A stretch of 11,582 nucleotides of DNA from Oscillospiraceae bacterium. GTDB taxonomy: Bacteria > Bacillota > Clostridia > Oscillospirales > Acutalibacteraceae. Where the stretch lies: NCBI GenBank assembly GCA_022508705.1, contig JAFLUO010000057.1:1-11582 (forward strand), written 5' to 3'. The position numbers were made by a program, and so were the translations under genes. Shown in pieces: positions 6,486-11,582 of this stretch. Each line of letters opens with the position of its first letter. The first letter of the stretch is position 1. The notes beneath the pieces were generated by a model. It searched no databases. It had not been told where the DNA came from and saw only the letters and a list, made by a program, of their open reading frames with translations.

Positions 6486-7910
6486 TTGATTATCAACAGA
6501 AAAATTTTATTGGCGTGTATTGTATGTTTATCTATTGCATGTTTATTTAATATTTGTTGCACCCAACCCGTGTACGCCGAAACTGCACCTGCAACAGAGG
6601 CAGATATTTACAGCGATATAGATGCTTACTTGCAGTCTGGCGTAAAAAATGCGCATATCCCGTCCCTGTCTGTAACTATTGTGGATAAAGACAAAGTGTT
6701 ATTCTCTCAAAGTTACGGGAACTGTGAAAACTGTGATACACTGTTTCTGCTTGGCTCGGTCAGTAAATCGTTTACTGCTGTTTGTATTATGCAGTTAGCT
6801 GAGCAGGGAAAAATAGATTTGAATGCCAATATATCAACGTATCTTCCGACTGCAACCGACGGCGATAAAATCACAGTGCGACAATTATTAAATCATACAA
6901 GCGGATTAGGCGAGCATCAAACGATTAAAAATTACAAGATTATAAATCAACAGGGAACTCATAACTATGCCAATGTAAATTATTCCTTGCTTGGTGAAAT
7001 CATTGAAACGGTCAGCGGTAAATCATACAACGATTATATAACTGAAAACCTTTTTGAACCTCTTCAACTTTCAAATACGGCCGCAACGCTTGACAAAAGC
7101 ATCAAAAATGGCTTGATTGACGGATATACGAATTATTGGGGATTTCATATCAAAAGCAAGCATAAATATCCTTCATCTAAAAACGACTGGATAACCGTAT
7201 CGGCAGGTTATATTTCCTCTTCCGCAAACGATTTGGGAAAATATTTGCAAATGTATTTAAACGGCGGACAGGGCATTATATCTAAACAGAGCATAGATAC
7301 AATGTTTTACGGCGACACGGTCTATGTGTACGATGATGTTCCCTATTGGTACGGATACGGCTGGACCACCGTAAAAGAGCCTCTTTCCGAGCCTGTATTG
7401 CGCCATTCCGGCTTGATTGAAACAGGAACTTCCTGCATTTTCGTTCTTCCTGAAAGCGACATTGCAATCGCAGTTACAGCAAACGTGAATGATTATTTTG
7501 TTACAAATGAAATGATGGATAGTTTGGGCTGGGGCGTTGTTCTCATGCTTTTGGGAAGCTCACCTAATGAAATTACGGGCAATGAGTATGTATTGAGCCA
7601 TATACGAATTGACCTGATTATGCTCGTTGTATTAACCGTAGCAGTTTTATCAATATGTTTGATTCCTAAATATATAAAAATCATTAACCGCCGTAAAAGA
7701 CTTTTAACGGTACTGCTTCTCATAGCATTTCATTTGATTTTGCCGATTTTCATATTGATGCTTGTTCCGATATTCTTTGCAACACCGCTATGGGTAGCAA
7801 AAGCTTTTGTTCCCGATGTTTTTATAACGGTAATTATTTCGTCAACATTACTCTTTGTCAGCGGTTTAATAAAGAGCATTATCCTATATAAAAATATATT
7901 AAATAAATAA
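6486..7910 (+). CDS. Membrane-anchored serine hydrolase, class C beta-lactamase family (PF00144-like)
   Basis: This 474-residue protein begins with a signal peptide (basic MIINRK, hydrophobic core 7-25, likely cleavage after VYA at residue 31). The extracellular domain carries the three motifs of the penicillin-binding/class C beta-lactamase superfamily: SVSK with nucleophile Ser91 and Lys94, YAN (161-163), and RHSG (306-309) in place of KTG. About residue 370 onward there are three hydrophobic spans (about 377-395, 406-430, 444-463), giving a membrane-anchored layout. Such proteins act as D-amino-acid or ester/peptide hydrolases or cell-wall modifying enzymes rather than true beta-lactamases; the substrate is unknown. 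The TTG start is supported by GAGGAGA at 6474-6480. It sits after a terminator and before a bidirectional one, so it is monocistronic. Confidence 0.9.
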   Translation: MIINRKILLACIVCLSIACLFNICCTQPVYAETAPATEADIYSDIDAYLQSGVKNAHIPSLSVTIVDKDKVLFSQSYGNCENCDTLFLLGSVSKSFTAVCIMQLAEQGKIDLNANISTYLPTATDGDKITVRQLLNHTSGLGEHQTIKNYKIINQQGTHNYANVNYSLLGEIIETVSGKSYNDYITENLFEPLQLSNTAATLDKSIKNGLIDGYTNYWGFHIKSKHKYPSSKNDWITVSAGYISSSANDLGKYLQMYLNGGQGIISKQSIDTMFYGDTVYVYDDVPYWYGYGWTTVKEPLSEPVLRHSGLIETGTSCIFVLPESDIAIAVTANVNDYFVTNEMMDSLGWGVVLMLLGSSPNEITGNEYVLSHIRIDLIMLVVLTVAVLSICLIPKYIKIINRRKRLLTVLLLIAFHLILPIFILMLVPIFFATPLWVAKAFVPDVFITVIISSTLLFVSGLIKSIILYKNILNK

Positions 7911-7920
7911 AACAAAAGAA

Positions 7921-7947
7921 AAGAGCGCCGCAAATTGCGACGCTCTT
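7921..7947. terminator. Bidirectional rho-independent terminator between convergent genes
   Basis: AAGAGCG (7921-7927) pairs with CGCTCTT (7941-7947), and an inner CGCA/TGCG stem (7929-7932 with 7936-7939) closes a three-base loop. On the plus strand it is followed by AAAATTTTATCTT; on the minus strand the complement of the A-rich tract before it gives TTTTCTTTTG. It serves both the plus-strand serine hydrolase and the minus-strand symporter. Confidence 0.85.
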
Positions 7948-7972
7948 AAAATTTTATCTTATTATAATTATT

Positions 7973-9520
7973 TTATGCTTTTGTCTCAACCTTAACAGCT
8001 TCAAAGGTATCTTCAATTTCCTTGTCAGGCGCTTTTGTCAGAAGGCTTACAACTACAATAGCAATAAGACCGACAATAAATGCAGGAAGCAATTCATAAA
8101 TATTAAGAATTGTATCCGCAAACTGAACACGGACAACGAATTTCCAAACGAATACGGTCACACCGCCTGCAACCATGCCCGCAATAGCGCCCCATTTGTT
8201 TGCGCGCTTCCAGAAAAGCGCCGCAAGAACAACAGGACCGAATGCGGCGCCGAAGCCTGCCCACGCAAATGAAACTATGCGGAAAACAGAGCTGTCAGGG
8301 TTGCGTGCCAGGAATACGGCAATAATTGAAATAACAACAACGGAAAGTCTTGCAAGGAGCATGGATTTTTTCTGAGAAAGCTTAATGCCGAAGGTTTCCT
8401 GAACCAAATTCTGCGAAACGGCAGAGGCGGCGGCAAGAAGCTGTGAGTCAGCGGTGGACATTGTTGAGGCAAGAATACCTGCAAGAATAAGACCGCCTAC
8501 AAAAGCGGGAACGTAACCGTAATTCGCAATAACCTTTGCAATATCAACAATAATCGTTTCAGCGGCAGAGCCGTTTGCATATGTGGGAATAATGCCCGAT
8601 TTCATAAGCGAATAGCCGATAATGCCGATAATTATTGCAACTGCCATTGAAATTGTAACCCAAATTGAAGCAACACGGCGTGAGGTTTTTAACTTGTTTT
8701 TATCCTCAATAGCCATAAATCTGAGAAGCACGTGGGGCATACCGAAATAACCGAGGCCCCATGCAAGGGTTGAGGCAACTGGCAATGCGCCGTAACTGCC
8801 TGTGGTGCCTGTTGCCACGTCAAAGCCCTTGAACACATCGAGATAACCTGAAAGATTTTGAACGTTAGCGAAAACAGTGCCGAATCCTTTTGCGGCACCC
8901 TCACCGAACCCGATAACCACGAAAAGAGCTATCGTCATAATAATACTCTGGATAAAGTCTGTTGTTGATGCGGCAAGGAATCCGCCGAGAGCACAGTAAA
9001 GAATAATAACTATCGCACTGATAATCATTGCCGTTATGTAATCCATTCCGAACAGCGCGGAGAAAAGCTTGCCGCATGCTGAAAATCCCGAAGCGGTATA
9101 GGGGATAAAGAATACTATAATAAATACAGCCGCAACGGTAGTAAGGATTTTCGATTTATCGCCGAAACGCTTTGCAAAGAAATCGGGAAGCGTGAATGCG
9201 TCAATCTTATGGCTGTAAACACGAAGCCTTTTTGCAACGATAAGCCAGTTTATGTATGTACCGATTGCAAGACCGATAGCAGTCCATGAAGCCTCGGCAA
9301 GTCCGCCCATTAAGGCAACTGCGGGAAGACCCATTAAGAGCCAACCACTCATGTCTGACGCCTCTGCGCTCATGGCGGTAACGAAAGGTCCTAATTTTCT
9401 TCCGCCGAGAAAAAAGTCACCTGATGTTTTGTTTTTGTCAGCAACGGCAATACCGATGCTTATCATCATTACCATGTAAAGCACAATGGCAATGAGAATT
9501 ACAATACTTGATGCTGTCAT
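7973..9520 (-). CDS. putP: Sodium/proline symporter family (PutP-like, SSS family)
   Basis: This ~515-residue integral membrane protein belongs to the solute:sodium symporter family (about 500 residues, 13 spans). The sequence SAEASDMSGWLLMGLP in span 2 (counting from the outer ATG, Asp58, Met59, Ser60, Gly61) matches the E. coli PutP DMSG motif that contributes to Na+ and proline binding. ILASTMSTADSQLL (351-364) carries the Ser357-Thr358 pair equivalent to the PutP Na2-site residues. It should import proline or a related solute with Na+ across the cytoplasmic membrane. Two in-frame ATGs exist (9526 and 9520). AAGGAG at 9533-9528 is one base from the first and 7 from the second, so I choose 9520. 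It has its own candidate promoter and ends at the shared terminator. Proline is the best guess for substrate from motif conservation. Confidence 0.92.
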   Translation of the reverse strand: MTASSIVILIAIVLYMVMMISIGIAVADKNKTSGDFFLGGRKLGPFVTAMSAEASDMSGWLLMGLPAVALMGGLAEASWTAIGLAIGTYINWLIVAKRLRVYSHKIDAFTLPDFFAKRFGDKSKILTTVAAVFIIVFFIPYTASGFSACGKLFSALFGMDYITAMIISAIVIILYCALGGFLAASTTDFIQSIIMTIALFVVIGFGEGAAKGFGTVFANVQNLSGYLDVFKGFDVATGTTGSYGALPVASTLAWGLGYFGMPHVLLRFMAIEDKNKLKTSRRVASIWVTISMAVAIIIGIIGYSLMKSGIIPTYANGSAAETIIVDIAKVIANYGYVPAFVGGLILAGILASTMSTADSQLLAAASAVSQNLVQETFGIKLSQKKSMLLARLSVVVISIIAVFLARNPDSSVFRIVSFAWAGFGAAFGPVVLAALFWKRANKWGAIAGMVAGGVTVFVWKFVVRVQFADTILNIYELLPAFIVGLIAIVVVSLLTKAPDKEIEDTFEAVKVETKA

Positions 9521-9527
9521 ATTCATT

Positions 9528-9533
9528 CTCCTT
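9528..9533 (-). promoter_or_regulatory. Ribosome binding site that selects the inner ATG of the symporter
   Basis: On the minus strand AAGGAG (9533 to 9528) is followed after one base by ATG at 9526 and after 7 bases by ATG at 9520. Only the second spacing is normal, so translation probably begins at 9520. Confidence 0.7.
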
Positions 9534-9537
9534 CAAA

Positions 9538-9553
9538 AATGATAAAAATCATT
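9538..9553. repeat. Perfect inverted repeat in the symporter leader
   Basis: AATGAT (9538-9543) and ATCATT (9548-9553) form a perfect inverted repeat with a 4-base A tract between them. It sits in the 5' untranslated leader of the symporter, directly before its Shine-Dalgarno, so it could be a repressor site or a weak RNA hairpin close to the ribosome binding site. Confidence 0.45.
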
Positions 9554-9573
9554 CAAAATAAGCGATTGCGCCT

Positions 9574-9602
9574 ATTTTACCATACTTTTTTCAAGAATGG
9601 AA
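9574..9602 (-). promoter_or_regulatory. Candidate sigma-A promoter for the symporter
   Basis: On the minus strand TAAAAT (9579-9574) is a good -10 box. A 17-base spacer puts TTCCAT (9602-9597) at the -35 position, a weak match to TTGACA. The first direct repeat (9602-9622) begins at the upstream edge of this -35 box. Other -35 choices are possible. Confidence 0.4.
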
Positions 9603-9622
9603 TAGAGAACAAAGTATAGACT
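9602..9622. repeat. Direct repeat copy 1 (candidate regulator site)
   Basis: This 21-base element, with core GTATAGACT at 9614-9622, matches 19 of 21 bases at 9680-9700 in the same orientation. It lies immediately upstream of the candidate symporter -35 box, the place for an activator or repressor site. Confidence 0.55.
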
Positions 9623-9628
9623 GATTTT

Positions 9629-9678
9629 AATAAAAAACAAGCCATAATTTCAAAAATACATTGAAAATTAAGGCTTGT
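9629..9678 (-). terminator. Rho-independent terminator downstream of the TetR gene
   Basis: The arms 9637-9653 and 9661-9678 pair over about 16 positions (one mismatch, one bulge), with ACAAGCC/GGCTTGT at the base and a 7-base loop. Reading the minus strand, the hairpin is followed by TTTTTTATT (9637 down to 9629). It terminates the aldo/keto reductase-TetR transcript before the symporter promoter. The stem is AT-rich apart from the GCC/GGC base. Confidence 0.7.
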
Positions 9679-9679
9679 T

Positions 9680-9700
9680 ATATAGAACAAGGTATAGACT
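9680..9700. repeat. Direct repeat copy 2 (candidate regulator site)
   Basis: This second copy of the 21-base element has core GTATAGACT at 9692-9700. It lies between the TetR stop (9730) and the TetR terminator, 78 bases from copy 1. The mismatches to copy 1 are at the 4th and 12th positions only. Within it TATAGA occurs twice with a 12-base period. Confidence 0.55.
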
Positions 9701-9729
9701 AAAAAACAGTATAAAAATATTTTTTTATT

Positions 9730-10314
9730 TTACCTTAAATATCCGTTCAAAAATAATGGCAACATCTTTGAACTGTAATCAGAAAGTGAATATTCGCCGT
9801 TGCAAAGACACCAATCGTAAAGCATTGCCCGTTCATAGAGCGCATATGCCTTTACAATATCGTTTGCAGAGTTTCTGTCGGAAATTTCACCGTTTTTTTG
9901 CCCTGCTATTACAATTGAGCGTAAAAGCTTATAATATGTTCTGTTGTGGTCAAGCAGGCTTTTTTCATTTTTGGTAATGAGCTGTGAAGATAAAAGCTGC
10001 TTTAAAAGGTCAATGGAAATACTGTCATCAATCATTCTGAAAAGCTCTTTGTTAAGAAAAAGCATTTTTTCTATGCAGGACATATCTTCGGTCATTATTT
10101 CCTCAAGCTCCTCATACTTTTCGTCAAAAAGATAGGCAAGAGAGGACAGCAAATCGTCTTTGCTTGAGAAATAATGATAAAACGAACCTTTAGATGTGCC
10201 TGATTCCGACACAATGTCATCAATCGTCGTGCCGTTATACCCCTGCTCGTAAAACAGCTTCCATGCGGCTGATACTATTTTCTTCTTTGTGCTTTGCGAA
10301 TTTTTCTTTTTCAT
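9730..10314 (-). CDS. TetR/AcrR-family transcriptional regulator
   Basis: This 194-residue protein has the TetR N-terminal DNA-binding domain: KKKIVSAAWKLFYEQGYNGTTIDDIVSESGTSKGSFYHYFSSKDDLL (about residues 10-55), with the recognition helix around GTSKGSFYHYF (39-49). The rest is the helical ligand-binding and dimer domain, too variable to name a ligand. Its ATG overlaps the stop of the aldo/keto reductase gene (ATGA), and no clear Shine-Dalgarno is present, so translation is probably coupled to that gene. Likely targets are its own operon and perhaps the downstream symporter, where two direct repeats lie. It acts in the cytoplasm as a dimer, usually as a repressor released by a small molecule. 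Confidence 0.92.
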   Translation of the reverse strand: MKKKNSQSTKKKIVSAAWKLFYEQGYNGTTIDDIVSESGTSKGSFYHYFSSKDDLLSSLAYLFDEKYEELEEIMTEDMSCIEKMLFLNKELFRMIDDSISIDLLKQLLSSQLITKNEKSLLDHNRTYYKLLRSIVIAGQKNGEISDRNSANDIVKAYALYERAMLYDWCLCNGEYSLSDYSSKMLPLFLNGYLR

Positions 10315-11474
10315 ATTATTCTGTCAAATTCCTTGGATACATCTTTAAGTAAATCGCGTATGGGCAACTGTTGCGGGCAAATCGTTTCGCACTTTCCGCA
10401 TCCGATGCAATCCTTCGCTTTTCCGGAATTTTTAACATGAGCATTATAATACTGACGTGAATTCCATTTAATAAGACCTTTATCCTGCTTCTTAGCGTTA
10501 AGGCAAGCGAACAGCTCGGGAATATTTATATTCTTCGGGCAACCTGCTGTGCAGTAGCGGCATGCGGTACACTGAATAATATCACTGTTTTTAAGAACGG
10601 CGCAAACCTTGTTTACGGCTTCCGCTTCCTTTTCGTTTAACGGTTCAAAGTTTGTCATAAACGAAAGGTTGTCCTTCATTTGCTCCATATTACTCATACC
10701 TGAAATTACCATGCAAACACCCTCAAACCCTGCGGCATAGCGAAGAGCATAAGACGCGTAGCTTTTATCGCTTTGCAAAGCGTCAAAAACATCTTTGGCG
10801 GGCTTTGGAAGATTGACAAGAGCTCCGCCCTTAACAGGCTCCATAACTATAACTGGTTTTCCGTGCTTGCGGCAAACCTCAAGACACTCACGGCCCTGAA
10901 CGCCTGCATCGTCATAATCTCTGTAATTAAACTGAATCTGAACAACCTCAACCTCAGGATTTTCAGTAAGAATCATATCCAGTACATCGGCTTTGTCATG
11001 GAATGAAAGACCGACATGGCGGATTTTACCCTCTTTTTTAAGCTCTGCCGCCACTTTATAAGCATTGGCATTTTTATATTGCGGATAGTTTTTTGCGCTT
11101 TGAGCGTGCATAAGATAAAAATCAAAATAATCAACGCCGCAATATTTTAACTGCTTTTCAAAAAACGGGCGAATATCCTCTTCCGTTTTAAAAAGATTTG
11201 ACGAAAGTTTATTCGTAAGAATAAAGGACTCTCTTGGGTAACGCTTTGAAAGACAGTCACGAATGCTTGTTTCGCTTTGTGTTGCAACATAACCGTGTGC
11301 GGTATCAAAATAATTAAATCCTGCCGCCATAAAGGTGTCAATCATTTCTGAAAATTCCTTGTAATCAACCTTTACTTTAAGCTTCATCGGAAGGCGCATA
11401 CAGCCAAAGCCGAAATTCTTTTTTATTTCAGGAAAATAAGGATTGCTCCCGTCTGCGTTTACAAATACTGTCAT
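10311..11474 (-). CDS. Aldo/keto reductase with C-terminal double [4Fe-4S] ferredoxin domain
   Basis: Numbering from the outer ATG at 11486 (391 residues), the N-terminal TIM-barrel carries the aldo/keto reductase tetrad: Asp61 in NYFDTAHGY, Tyr66, Lys93 in LTNK and His127 in YLMHAQ. The C-terminal part adds two ferredoxin-like motifs, Cys306, 309, 312, 316 (CTACRYCTAGCP) and Cys360, 363, 366, 370 (CIGCGKCETICP), enough for two [4Fe-4S] clusters. This fused family is common in anaerobes and presumably passes electrons between the clusters and a carbonyl substrate; the substrate is unknown. The start is uncertain. ATG 11486 has AAAGG only two bases away and lies in a hairpin arm; ATG 11474 is 14 bases from it. 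I prefer 11474. The stop overlaps the TetR start, so the two are one operon. Confidence 0.9.
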   Translation of the reverse strand: MTVFVNADGSNPYFPEIKKNFGFGCMRLPMKLKVKVDYKEFSEMIDTFMAAGFNYFDTAHGYVATQSETSIRDCLSKRYPRESFILTNKLSSNLFKTEEDIRPFFEKQLKYCGVDYFDFYLMHAQSAKNYPQYKNANAYKVAAELKKEGKIRHVGLSFHDKADVLDMILTENPEVEVVQIQFNYRDYDDAGVQGRECLEVCRKHGKPVIVMEPVKGGALVNLPKPAKDVFDALQSDKSYASYALRYAAGFEGVCMVISGMSNMEQMKDNLSFMTNFEPLNEKEAEAVNKVCAVLKNSDIIQCTACRYCTAGCPKNINIPELFACLNAKKQDKGLIKWNSRQYYNAHVKNSGKAKDCIGCGKCETICPQQLPIRDLLKDVSKEFDRII

Positions 11475-11478
11475 AATA

Positions 11479-11559
11479 ATTACCATAGCCTTTCCGGCTA
11501 CAAAAGTTTAGGTACATCACATTTGACCCTTGCGTAGCCGGACAAGGCGTGATGGTAAT
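11479..11559. repeat. Long imperfect inverted repeat in the aldo/keto reductase leader
   Basis: The arm 11479-11501 pairs with 11534-11559. CCGGCTAC (11494-11501) matches GTAGCCGG (11534-11541) exactly, and ATTACCAT (11479-11486) matches ATGGTAAT (11552-11559) exactly. Between these blocks six more pairs form, with a one-base bulge and a 3-by-1 internal loop, about 22 pairs in all around a 32-base loop. The region looks richer in G and C than the surrounding spacers. The outer ATG of the aldo/keto reductase and its AAAGG both fall inside one arm. It could be a regulatory RNA hairpin or a copy of a dispersed palindromic repeat; the sequence alone does not decide. The remaining bases to the window end show nothing else. 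Confidence 0.6.
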
Positions 11560-11582
11560 TTCGTCCATCTCAAAATTTGTCT

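Noticed and set aside
8175..8375. Plus-strand open frame of 66 codons inside the symporter gene
   Set aside because: It lies antisense to a strongly supported membrane protein, has low-complexity Ala/Arg/Thr composition typical of a shadow frame and no ribosome site.
9675..9977. Plus-strand open frame of 100 codons antisense to the TetR gene
   Set aside because: It covers the TetR C-terminal half in reverse, shows no domain and starts inside the direct repeat region without a ribosome site.
11428..11568. Minus-strand 46-codon frame beginning MDEITITPCPATQG that runs through the hairpin into the aldo/keto reductase start
   Set aside because: It overlaps the reductase in another frame, has no ribosome binding site that I can see, and its sequence is mostly the inverted repeat itself. 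It is more likely a by-product of the repeat than a gene.

Overview
The window looks like a chromosomal stretch from a strictly anaerobic, low-to-mid GC Firmicute, probably a gut Clostridia member of the Oscillospiraceae/Ruminococcaceae type. This rests on the purine-rich Shine-Dalgarno sites, several GTG/TTG starts, oxygen-sensitive radical-type 2-hydroxyacyl-CoA dehydratase genes and an aldo/keto reductase with two [4Fe-4S] motifs. It is inference from gene content, not a taxonomic assignment. I see no rRNA, tRNA, CRISPR array, transposase or phage gene.

Left part (1-6303, plus strand). A tightly packed run begins with the 3' end of one 2-hydroxyacyl-CoA dehydratase subunit, followed by a full second subunit and the ATP-dependent [4Fe-4S] activator. 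These three form a recognisable enzyme system: the activator hydrolyses ATP to push one low-potential electron into the dehydratase, which removes water from a 2-hydroxyacyl-CoA. Overlapping the end of the activator gene is a 52-residue single-span membrane protein. It overlaps in turn a 229-residue protein that resembles the middle domain of acetyl-CoA synthase and ends in a Cx2Cx5C motif. The coupling of these two genes to the dehydratase system is the most interesting feature here. Two alpha/beta hydrolases follow (the first has lost its nucleophilic serine, the second is a DUF2974/Mbeg1-like protein with an intact GHSKG), then a Nudix hydrolase and a rho-independent terminator at about 6381-6418.

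Middle part (6486-7947). A secreted, membrane-anchored class C beta-lactamase-like serine hydrolase with a TTG start and three C-terminal membrane spans stands alone on the plus strand. It ends at a bidirectional terminator shared with the convergent downstream gene.

Right part (7973-11582, minus strand). An aldo/keto reductase gene overlaps a TetR-family regulator by ATGA, and this pair ends at its own terminator. Downstream lies a PutP-type sodium/solute symporter with its own candidate promoter. Two near-identical 21-base direct repeats bracket the TetR terminator, one of them abutting the symporter promoter; they are candidate regulator sites. The aldo/keto reductase start lies in one arm of an unusually long imperfect hairpin (about 22 paired bases, 11479-11559).
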